The notes under the pieces: model-generated | What the model was told of the DNA's origin: nothing | The model's database searches: none | The model's input: only the letters and a program-made list of their open reading frames with translations | In this document: positions 1-5,912 of the stretch, in pieces | Layout of the letters: every line of letters starts with the position of its first letter | Numbering within the stretch: the stretch's first letter is position 1 | DNA from: JBJKRW01 sp046704445 | Lineage (GTDB): Bacteria > Patescibacteriota > Microgenomatia > UBA1406 > GWC2-37-13 | Direction of reading: 5' to 3' | Length of the DNA: 6,412 nucleotides | NCBI GenBank assembly: GCA_046704445.1 | Contig: JBJKRW010000067.1 | Span: 1-6,412 of the forward strand | Translations under genes and position numbers: made by a program

Positions 1-1
1 C

Positions 2-26
2 TATAAAATTTTACTTACGTCATAAA
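2..26 (+). promoter_or_regulatory. Possible -10 elements upstream of ftsZ
   Basis: Two AT-rich hexamers could be -10 boxes. TATAAA (2-7) matches the consensus at 5 of 6 positions and would give a leader of about 20 bases. CATAAA (21-26) matches at 4 of 6, but sits at exactly the same distance from the ATG (14 bases, start to start) as the perfect TATAAT boxes of ileS and rplU. The matching -35 region falls at or beyond the window edge, so neither can be confirmed. No ribosome binding site is present in this leader. Confidence 0.3.
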
Positions 27-34
27 CTAAATTT

Positions 35-1171
35 ATGTTAATCAAGCCGAGGGCAGGACAGGCGGCCAGAATAAAAGTCATCGGAGTCGGTGGCGGAGGA
101 GGCAACGCAATCTCTTCAATGATCAGGGAGGGCGGAATATCGGGAGTTGAATTTATTGCAGTTAATACGGACGCTCAGGCCCTTCTGAATAATAAGGCCT
201 CTGTAAAAATTCAAGTAGGGGAAAATTTCACCAAAGGTCTCGGGTCAGGCGGCGATCCGGAAGTGGGAAGACAGGCTGCGGAAGAGTCAAAGGAGCGGCT
301 TAAGGAAGAGCTTGAAGGCGCAGATATGGTATTTATTACCTGCGGTGAGGGTGGAGGAACCGGTACGGGTTCTTCTCCGGTAATTGCAGAGGTGGCAAAG
401 GAGACAGGAGCCCTTACCGTTGCGGTGGTAACCAGGCCGTTTGATTTCGAAGGATCCAAAAGGAAGATTACCGCGGATGAAGGAATCGTTAGATTAAAGG
501 AAAAAGTAGATACGCTTATCGTCGTGCCCAATCAAAGGATACTTACCATAGTGGACAAGAAAACACCGATTTTGGAGGCGTTTAAAAAAATAGATTCCGT
601 ACTCCATCAGGGGGTAAAGGGAATTGCGGAACTTATTACTACTCCGGGTCTTATCAACGTGGATTTCGCCGATGTAAAGACCGTTATGAGCAATGCGGGT
701 ACCGCGCTTATGGGAATGGGAGTGGGCAACGGAGATAAGCGTGCAATGGCGGCTATCAAACAGGCGATTTCGTCTCCTCTTCTTGATGTTTCAATTGAGG
801 GTGCAAAAGGAGTGTTGTTCAATGTGGTCGGCGGCCCCGATCTTACTATGGCGGAAATAGACGAGGCGGCGTCCATTATTGCAAAGAGCGCGGATCCCGA
901 TGCGGATATAATCTTTGGTGCGGTTATCGACGAGCAGTTGATGGATCAGATAAAAATAACGATTATTGCAACAAAATTCGACGAAAGCAGACTCAAACTT
1001 TTTCATTTCAGAAAAGACACTGCAGATAATTTAATGAAACCCGGCGTTAAAGAGTCGGTTGAGATGAAGGAGCAGACCGCGGAATCCAAAGACGAGGAAA
1101 AATTCGAGGAGAAGGAATTTTTCGAAGATGAATCAGAGTTTGACATCCCTGCCTTTTTGCGCAAAAAGTAG
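35..1171 (+). CDS. ftsZ: Cell division protein FtsZ (tubulin-like GTPase)
   Basis: FtsZ polymerises on GTP into the cytoplasmic ring that organises septum synthesis at mid-cell. The 378-residue product has the usual family length and full domain order. A glycine-rich N-terminal nucleotide loop (VIGVGGGGGNAI) lies at residues 15-26. The tubulin signature GGGTGTG is within residues 104-112. The T7 synergy loop NVDFADV is at 208-214, with the acidic residues D210 and D213 that complete the active site of the next subunit. A short acidic, Glu-rich linker (about 340-369) leads to the conserved C-terminal peptide DIPAFLRKK (370-378), the usual docking site for FtsA or other membrane tethers. One oddity is the T4 loop, which reads CGEGGGTGTGSS where most bacteria have AGMGGGTGTGAA. 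The ATG at 35 gives a normal N-terminus. It has no Shine-Dalgarno sequence and only an AT-rich leader, so it may be translated leaderlessly or from an upstream transcript. No ftsA is visible in the window. The identification is certain. Confidence 0.98.
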   Translation: MLIKPRAGQAARIKVIGVGGGGGNAISSMIREGGISGVEFIAVNTDAQALLNNKASVKIQVGENFTKGLGSGGDPEVGRQAAEESKERLKEELEGADMVFITCGEGGGTGTGSSPVIAEVAKETGALTVAVVTRPFDFEGSKRKITADEGIVRLKEKVDTLIVVPNQRILTIVDKKTPILEAFKKIDSVLHQGVKGIAELITTPGLINVDFADVKTVMSNAGTALMGMGVGNGDKRAMAAIKQAISSPLLDVSIEGAKGVLFNVVGGPDLTMAEIDEAASIIAKSADPDADIIFGAVIDEQLMDQIKITIIATKFDESRLKLFHFRKDTADNLMKPGVKESVEMKEQTAESKDEEKFEEKEFFEDESEFDIPAFLRKK

Positions 1172-1186
1172 TCGTTACATCCGTGC

Positions 1187-1215
1187 TTGCGGCCTCTGCC
1201 GATTTTTATTATAAT
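1187..1215 (+). promoter_or_regulatory. Promoter of ileS-rodA, predicted to give a leaderless mRNA
   Basis: A perfect -10 box TATAAT (1210-1215) is preceded, after a 17-base spacer, by TTGCGG (1187-1192), a partial -35 match that keeps TTG. With usual sigma-70 spacing, transcription would begin near 1222, about 2 bases before the ileS ATG at 1224. There is no room for a Shine-Dalgarno sequence or a T-box leader. The box sits in a true intergenic gap, and the same geometry recurs before rplU. Confidence 0.72.
1190..1207 (+). terminator. Possible weak intrinsic terminator after ftsZ
   Basis: CGGC (1190-1193) and GCCG (1198-1201) can pair around a CTCT loop and are followed directly by ATTTTT (1202-1207). 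This has the form of an intrinsic terminator, but the stem is only 4 base pairs. It lies 18 bases after the ftsZ stop and overlaps the promoter assigned to ileS. Its strength is doubtful. Confidence 0.35.
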
Positions 1216-1223
1216 CTACCAAT

Positions 1224-4190
1224 ATGTTTACTCCGATAGATCCGGGTACGAACTTTCCGGAAATGGAAAAAAAATGGTTGGGGCGCTGGTATAAAACAGG
1301 AATAGACAAAAAATACAGGGAGAAAAACAAAAACTCTGCAAAATATTTTTCATTCCTGGACGGTCCTATTACTGCGAACAATCCGATGGGCGTACATCAT
1401 GCCTGGGGCAGGACCTACAAGGATTTATGGCCCAAATTTTATAATCTTCTCGGTTACCGACAGCGTTTTCAGAACGGGTTTGACTGTCAGGGATTGTGGG
1501 TTGAGGTTGAGGTGGAAAAAGAACTTAAACTGAAAAGCAAGAAGGATATAGAAAATCTTATCCCGGGAAACCGTAAGGCCTCGATTGCAAAATTTGTCCA
1601 AATGTGCAAGGACAGGGTCTTTAAATTTTCCGCCATTCAGACCGAACAATCCAAACGGCTTGGATATTTTGCGGATTGGGATCATTCTTACTTTACCATG
1701 AGCGACGAAAACAATTATATGATTTGGAGATTCCTCAAAGCGTGTTCAGATCACGGTTGGATTTATAAAGGGCACGAGTCCGTGCCGTGGTGTCCGAGAT
1801 GCGAAACCGCCATATCCCAGCATGAGATGTTGACTGAAGATTACAAGGAAGTGGTCCATGAATCAATTTATTTCGAATTGCCCATTACCGGAAGAAAAAA
1901 CGAATATTTATTGGTTTGGACCACTACGCCGTGGACTTTACCCGCAAATATTGCGGTTGCGGTTGATGAGGCGTATGATTATTCGCTGGTTGAGGAAGAG
2001 GACGGAAACAGATTCTGGATTGCCAAGGACCTTGTTGATACGGTATTCGAGGGTAAAAAAAAGAAAACGGTTAAAACCGTAAAAGGGACACATCTGGTTG
2101 GTCTTAAATATACGACTGCATTTGACGATCTTCCTGCGGTCCGCGAAGCGGCAAAAAAAAATACCGGTAAGTTCCATTCGGTTGTTGCGACCGACGAAAA
2201 CATTCTTCCGATCACGCTTACCGAAGGAACCGGAATGGTACACACTGCGGTTTCCGCAGGCGCGGAGGATTATAATCTCGGAAAAAAACTGGGATTGCCG
2301 ATGATTCCGATAATCGCCGATAATGCGGACTATCTTCCCGGTTTGGGACAATTCAGCGGGAAGAATGCAAAGAAAAATCCCCGCGTGATACTTGATTACA
2401 TGGAAGAGGAGCACAAAAAATCTCCGAGAGTATTTAAAATTCACAGGTACAAACACCGCTATCCGGCGTGCTGGCGGTGTAAATCCGAACTTGTCTGGAA
2501 AGTGGCGGATGAATGGTACATCGCAATGGACCGTCCTTCGCGGAGAGATCCTGCAGGCAGGGAAAATAAAACGCTTAGGCAACGGATGATCGATGTCGCA
2601 AAAAAAATCATATGGATGCCGGAATTCGGACTGGATCGTGAACTGGACTGGCTGAAGAATATGCACGACTGGCTGATAAGCAAAAAAAACCGTTATTGGG
2701 GGTTGTCTCTGCCTATTTATGAATGTAAAAATTGCAGAACCTTTGAAGTAATGGGATCAAAGGAAGAACTGGAGCGAAGATCGGTTTCCGGTTGGGACAA
2801 GTTTGAGGGGCATTCGCCGCACAAGCCTTTTATTGACGAAGTTTTGATAGAGTGTCCAAACTGTCTTAAAGCCGTACAAAGAATAGATGATGTAGGTAAC
2901 CCTTGGCTTGATGCAGGAATCGTTTCATACTCTACCGTTACCGCAAAAAACGGGGGAACTCCCTTATATCTTGAAGATAAAAAAGAATGGAAAAAATGGA
3001 TTCCTGCAAATTTTATTACAGAATCCTTTCCCGGACAGTTTAAAAACTGGTTTTATGCTTTGATTGCGGAATCAACCGTATTGGAAAATCTGGAGCCGTT
3101 TAAGCGCGTGCTTGGTTTTGCAACCATGTTGGGTGAAGACGGGAGACCTATGCATAAAAGCTGGGGCAACATGATTGAATTTTATGAAGGAGCGGATAAA
3201 ATAGGCGTCGATGTTATGCGCTGGATGTTTTCAAGACAAAATCCGGCAGACAATATGCTTTTCGGATATAGGCGTGCAGACGAGGTGCGAAGACAGTTTT
3301 ACCTCATTCTTTGGAACAGTTACAGATTTTTTGTCGAATACGCAAATCTCGACAAGTTTAACGCGGAAAATCAGCGCAAAGAAATTGTTCCTCCCGACTC
3401 GCGCAATGTTCTGGACCGGTGGATACTCAGCAGGTTTTTCCATCTTATTCAAGGTGTCGAAAAGTCCATGCGCTTATTTGACCCGAAGGATTCCTCCGGT
3501 TTGATAGAGTCATTTGTTGCGGATTTTTCCACGTGGTATATCCGGAGAAGCAGGGACAGAGTATGGGTTCATTCTGCCGACCGGACGGATACGGATATGT
3601 TTTATCGGACCGTGTATTACATTCTTGTTCAGCTAAGCATAATTCTTTCGCCTTTTATGCCGTTTATTTCCGAAGAAATATACACGAATCTGACCGGAAA
3701 AGAATCCGTACACCTGGGGTTTTGGCCAAAACAGCATAAAAAATTCTTGGACAATGATCTTGAAAAACAGATGGAAACGGCAAGAAAAATCGTTGAACAG
3801 GGACATTCCATCAGAAAAGCAAATAACCAGAAACTTCGAATGCCCGTACGTCTGTTGGATATCAAGATCGAAGAAAATCCGGAAAAGTTGACAGATTCAG
3901 TTTGGGAAATAATCCTCAAGGAATTGAACACGAAAAATATTATATTGAACGGGTCAATACACTATCCTAAACAAAAAGTTCAGGTTTCGGATGAAGAACT
4001 TTTGATGGAAGGAAAGATCCGGGATCTCATCCGTTCTATCCAGTCCAAGAGAAAGGAGCTTGGCGTTCGTCCCGAAGAGAAGATAACGCTTACGCTCCCC
4101 GCAGAATTCAAGGCAGAAAAAGACAGGATTTCCAAAACCGTTCTCGCTTCGGAAGTTTTATTCGGGGAACGTCTGGAGGTTGAAAAATAA
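1224..4190 (+). CDS. ileS: Isoleucyl-tRNA synthetase, type 2-like, with GXHH signature
   Basis: This class I synthetase charges tRNA-Ile with isoleucine in the cytoplasm. Its 988 residues resemble the eukaryote-like type 2 enzymes, such as that of Thermus, more than the E. coli type. The HIGH position reads GVHH (56-59). The CP1 editing domain follows: WTTTPWTLP (232-240), and GTGMVH (335-340) with D349 matching the invariant editing aspartate. Cysteine pairs C190/C193 with C416/C419, and C501/C504 with C544/C547, match the two zinc sites of Thermus IleRS. KNRYWG is at 488-493, WLDAG at 561-565, and a divergent FPGQFKNWF at 602-610. The KMSKS loop is PMHKS (642-646). The anticodon-binding domain occupies about 720-988. 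The start follows a perfect -10 box by 8 bases, so it is probably leaderless. rodA begins 2 bases after the stop. IleRS rather than ValRS or LeuRS is chosen from overall resemblance and the editing motifs. The altered active-site signatures are discussed in the findings. Confidence 0.95.
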   Translation: MFTPIDPGTNFPEMEKKWLGRWYKTGIDKKYREKNKNSAKYFSFLDGPITANNPMGVHHAWGRTYKDLWPKFYNLLGYRQRFQNGFDCQGLWVEVEVEKELKLKSKKDIENLIPGNRKASIAKFVQMCKDRVFKFSAIQTEQSKRLGYFADWDHSYFTMSDENNYMIWRFLKACSDHGWIYKGHESVPWCPRCETAISQHEMLTEDYKEVVHESIYFELPITGRKNEYLLVWTTTPWTLPANIAVAVDEAYDYSLVEEEDGNRFWIAKDLVDTVFEGKKKKTVKTVKGTHLVGLKYTTAFDDLPAVREAAKKNTGKFHSVVATDENILPITLTEGTGMVHTAVSAGAEDYNLGKKLGLPMIPIIADNADYLPGLGQFSGKNAKKNPRVILDYMEEEHKKSPRVFKIHRYKHRYPACWRCKSELVWKVADEWYIAMDRPSRRDPAGRENKTLRQRMIDVAKKIIWMPEFGLDRELDWLKNMHDWLISKKNRYWGLSLPIYECKNCRTFEVMGSKEELERRSVSGWDKFEGHSPHKPFIDEVLIECPNCLKAVQRIDDVGNPWLDAGIVSYSTVTAKNGGTPLYLEDKKEWKKWIPANFITESFPGQFKNWFYALIAESTVLENLEPFKRVLGFATMLGEDGRPMHKSWGNMIEFYEGADKIGVDVMRWMFSRQNPADNMLFGYRRADEVRRQFYLILWNSYRFFVEYANLDKFNAENQRKEIVPPDSRNVLDRWILSRFFHLIQGVEKSMRLFDPKDSSGLIESFVADFSTWYIRRSRDRVWVHSADRTDTDMFYRTVYYILVQLSIILSPFMPFISEEIYTNLTGKESVHLGFWPKQHKKFLDNDLEKQMETARKIVEQGHSIRKANNQKLRMPVRLLDIKIEENPEKLTDSVWEIILKELNTKNIILNGSIHYPKQKVQVSDEELLMEGKIRDLIRSIQSKRKELGVRPEEKITLTLPAEFKAEKDRISKTVLASEVLFGERLEVEK
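4175..4180 (+). promoter_or_regulatory. Putative ribosome binding site for rodA
   Basis: GGAGGT lies inside the last codons of ileS, with 12 bases between it and the rodA ATG at 4193. It is one of only two strong Shine-Dalgarno-like motifs seen before a start in this window. The spacing is longer than ideal, and the bases also encode Leu-Glu-Val of IleRS. It may therefore be incidental, with rodA translated by coupling to ileS termination. Confidence 0.45.
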
Positions 4191-4192
4191 GT

Positions 4193-5227
4193 ATGATCGG
4201 ATTAATTATTTGCGCATTGCTTCTTTCGTTCTTCGGAATATTTACGGTTTTCGGCATACAGTCTAATCTTTTGCCCATCCAACTTATGCACGTGGGGTTG
4301 GGACTTGTGGGTTTTTTTTTGATGAAGAAGATCGGACGGACGTTTTTCCGGTCCAATTACAAGGTATGGTATTGGCTGTTCGTGGGAATTCTTTTGATCA
4401 CTTTTTTCATCGGATTGGAAGTGAAGGGTTCAAAGCGATGGATCGATCTTGTCTTTTTCAACTTCCAGCCGTCGGAATTCTTCAAGGTATTTTTTATCCT
4501 TTTTTTTGCCCAGCTTTTTTCTCAAAGGCGTGCAATTGAAAATAAATTATCGTTTTATCTCAAAAGCGTAGGGTACTTTCTTCTTCCGACACTGATTATT
4601 TTTAAACAGCCTGATTTGGGCAACGCCTTGGTTTACACTTTTATTTTTCTTACCCTTACGCTTTTTTCGCATGTTCCGAAAAAATATATAGTGACGAGTT
4701 TTCTTATTATCCTTTGTGTGATGCCGCTCGGCTGGTTCTTTCTCAAAGATTATCAGAAGGCGCGGATATTCAGTTTTCTGAATCCGCATCTTGATACGCG
4801 GGGTACCTCGTATAACATGATTCAGTCTGTGATAACCGTGGGTTCGGGGAAGTTTTCGGGAAGAGGCCTCGGTTTCGGTACCCAGTCGAAACTCGCATTT
4901 CTGCCCGAGAATCATACTGATTTCGCATTTTCCTCTCTTGTCGAACAGTTCGGATTTATCGGCGGATTTGCGGTAATCGTGCTGTTTGCCGTGCTTATCT
5001 ATATCCTGGTAGGAAAAGCCGCAAAATATTATCTGCAGCGTACCGAAGGAAGCACGGAGCATTTTCTCTTTACGGTAGGATTTCTTTCATATTTCGCGTT
5101 TCATATATTCGTGAACATCGGGATGAATGTCGGCTTATTTCCCATTGCGGGGATAACCTTGCCGTTTATCTCTTACGGAGGTTCTTCAACCGTGGCGATT
5201 TTTCTCGGTTTTGCACTTCTTCCGTAA
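4193..5227 (+). CDS. rodA: RodA, SEDS-family peptidoglycan glycosyltransferase
   Basis: RodA is an integral membrane enzyme that polymerises lipid II into glycan strands during cell elongation, together with a class B penicillin-binding protein (not seen here). The 344-residue protein is mostly hydrophobic, with about ten membrane segments predicted by eye. RodA/FtsW family motifs appear in order: GSKRWIDL (79-86), QPSE (92-95), KQPDLG (138-143), FLNPHLDTRG (195-204), YNMIQSVITVGSG (207-219), GFGTQSKLAFLPENHTDF (227-244) and PFISYGGSS (324-332). D243 in HTDF corresponds to the catalytic aspartate. The FLNP...DxRGT.YNMIQS and GTQS.L.FLPE sequences favour RodA over FtsW. It starts 2 bases after the ileS stop, so it probably lies in the same operon. 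The C-terminus ends soon after the last membrane helix (FALLP), so it is compact but complete. RodA versus FtsW is the only real uncertainty. Confidence 0.93.
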   Translation: MIGLIICALLLSFFGIFTVFGIQSNLLPIQLMHVGLGLVGFFLMKKIGRTFFRSNYKVWYWLFVGILLITFFIGLEVKGSKRWIDLVFFNFQPSEFFKVFFILFFAQLFSQRRAIENKLSFYLKSVGYFLLPTLIIFKQPDLGNALVYTFIFLTLTLFSHVPKKYIVTSFLIILCVMPLGWFFLKDYQKARIFSFLNPHLDTRGTSYNMIQSVITVGSGKFSGRGLGFGTQSKLAFLPENHTDFAFSSLVEQFGFIGGFAVIVLFAVLIYILVGKAAKYYLQRTEGSTEHFLFTVGFLSYFAFHIFVNIGMNVGLFPIAGITLPFISYGGSSTVAIFLGFALLP

Positions 5228-5247
5228 TATATTTCGGTCTTTAGAGG

Positions 5248-5275
5248 TTGAAGTTTGGAGGGAATAAGGTATAAT
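5248..5275 (+). promoter_or_regulatory. Promoter of rplU-rpmA, predicted to give a leaderless mRNA
   Basis: TTGAAG (5248-5253, 4 of 6 bases of the -35 consensus) is separated by 16 bases from a perfect -10 box, TATAAT (5270-5275). Expected transcription begins near 5282, about 2 bases before the ATG at 5284. The distance from TATAAT to the ATG (8 bases between) is identical to that of ileS. It lies wholly between the rodA stop and rplU. A GGAGGG motif (5257-5262) falls inside the spacer and would not be on the short transcript. Confidence 0.75.
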
Positions 5276-5283
5276 TGAGAGAT

Positions 5284-5598
5284 ATGCAGAGATTCGCGGT
5301 GGTTAAAACAGGAGGAAAACAATACCTGGTCCGGCAGAATGACATTATTATAGTGGATCGTGTGGATAACGGCGGAAAAAAAGAGCTTGAGCTCGAAACA
5401 CTTGCTACGTTTGACTGTGACAAAAAACAGCTGGAACTTGGCATGCCGCTTGTAAAACACAAGGTTAAGGCCGAGGTGCTTGAGCAGATCAAAGGCGACA
5501 AAATAAGGATTGCACGTTTTAAAGCAAAAGTACGGTACAGAAAAGTAAAAGGGTTCAGGGCCAAGTTGACCAAGCTGAAAATTCAGGAGATTAATTAA
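5284..5598 (+). CDS. rplU: 50S ribosomal protein L21 (bL21)
   Basis: L21 binds 23S rRNA and helps assemble the large ribosomal subunit. The 104-residue product has the normal length. It has the conserved N-terminus FAVVKTGGKQYLV (4-16), the central GMPLV segment, and the basic signature KAKVRYRKVKGFRAKLTKLKI near the C-terminus, which matches the family's FKRRKxYRxxxGHR...VKI region. The ATG at 5284 is preferred because it gives a standard N-terminus and fits the promoter 8 bases upstream. A TTG at 5275 in the same frame would add three residues (Met-Arg-Asp). It has GGAGGG 12 bases before it, so it could be used on transcripts that read through from rodA. rplU followed by rpmA is one of the commonest bacterial ribosomal protein pairs. 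Confidence 0.97.
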   Translation: MQRFAVVKTGGKQYLVRQNDIIIVDRVDNGGKKELELETLATFDCDKKQLELGMPLVKHKVKAEVLEQIKGDKIRIARFKAKVRYRKVKGFRAKLTKLKIQEIN

Positions 5599-5607
5599 TA
5601 TTGAGGG

Positions 5608-5631
5608 ATCGTAGCGCGTATCGTGCGCGCG
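5608..5631 (+). repeat. GC-rich hairpin / imperfect tandem repeat between rplU and rpmA
   Basis: ATCGTAGCGCG (5608-5618) is followed after one base by ATCGTGCGCGCG (5620-5631), an imperfect tandem repeat. GCGCG (5614-5618) can also pair with CGCGC (5626-5630), giving a 5-base-pair stem (6 with a T-G pair) and a small loop. No T-run follows on the + strand, so it is not a normal terminator. It could be an mRNA processing or attenuation structure, or a protein-binding site. Confidence 0.45.
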
Positions 5632-5654
5632 AACACAAAATACGTTAATAAACT

Positions 5655-5900
5655 ATGGCGCATACCAAGGCTCAAAAAACAGTTCGGGGTAACCGTGATT
5701 CCCGTTCAAAACGGAGAGGGGTAAAGATTTTCGGCAGCCAGGCGGTAAATCCCGGGAATATCATCATCAGGCAAAAAGGTACAAAGGTAAATGCCGGAAA
5801 CGGAACAATGCTGTGCAAAGATTTCACCATCATGGCGTTAAAAAAAGGCACGGTCAGGTTTTATCAGAGACAAGGCGAGATGTTTGTATGCGTGGAATAA
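5655..5900 (+). CDS. rpmA: 50S ribosomal protein L27 (bL27)
   Basis: L27 lies near the peptidyl transferase centre; its flexible N-terminus reaches the tRNA ends. The 81-residue product matches the family: MAHTKA at the start, NRDSRSKRRGVKIFG (13-27) corresponding to the NGRDSxxKRLGVKRFGG core, then GNIIIRQKGTKVNAGN (34-49), a KDFTIMALKKGTVRF segment (55-69), and a short C-terminus. It starts directly with Met-Ala-His and so lacks the cleavable extension found in Firmicutes. The residues after AHTKA are QKTVR instead of the usual GGST, so the glycine pair is missing. It follows rplU by 56 bases and is presumably cotranscribed with it. No Shine-Dalgarno sequence precedes the ATG; the upstream 25 bases are AT-rich. 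The stop is 12 bases before the next gene. Confidence 0.97.
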   Translation: MAHTKAQKTVRGNRDSRSKRRGVKIFGSQAVNPGNIIIRQKGTKVNAGNGTMLCKDFTIMALKKGTVRFYQRQGEMFVCVE

Positions 5901-5912
5901 CCCCCAAAACTT

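Noticed and set aside
1153..1168. Perfect 16-base palindrome CTTTTTGCGCAAAAAG at the end of ftsZ.
   Set aside because: It is explained by codons for the conserved C-terminal FLRKK peptide. It has no GC-rich stem and no following T-run, so a terminator role is not supported.
1172..1223. T-box riboswitch before ileS.
   Set aside because: The whole gap is 52 bases, far too short for a T-box, and the promoter lies next to the start codon.
1440..1445. Internal TATAAT boxes (907, 1440, 2271) as promoters.
   Set aside because: They lie inside ftsZ and ileS where protein sequence explains them (for example Tyr-Asn codons), and no start codon follows at a useful distance.
1938..2666. A 242-codon open frame on the - strand inside ileS.
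   Set aside because: It is antisense to strongly conserved IleRS motifs, has low-complexity unfamiliar sequence and no recognisable domain. It is a shadow frame.
4547..5062. A 171-codon open frame on the - strand inside rodA.
   Set aside because: It is antisense to conserved RodA motifs. The Lys/Arg-rich translation is what the reverse of a hydrophobic gene yields.
5222..5238. Hairpin CCG...CGG around the rodA stop as a terminator.
   Set aside because: Only three base pairs form reliably and the following bases (TCTTT) are a poor T-run.
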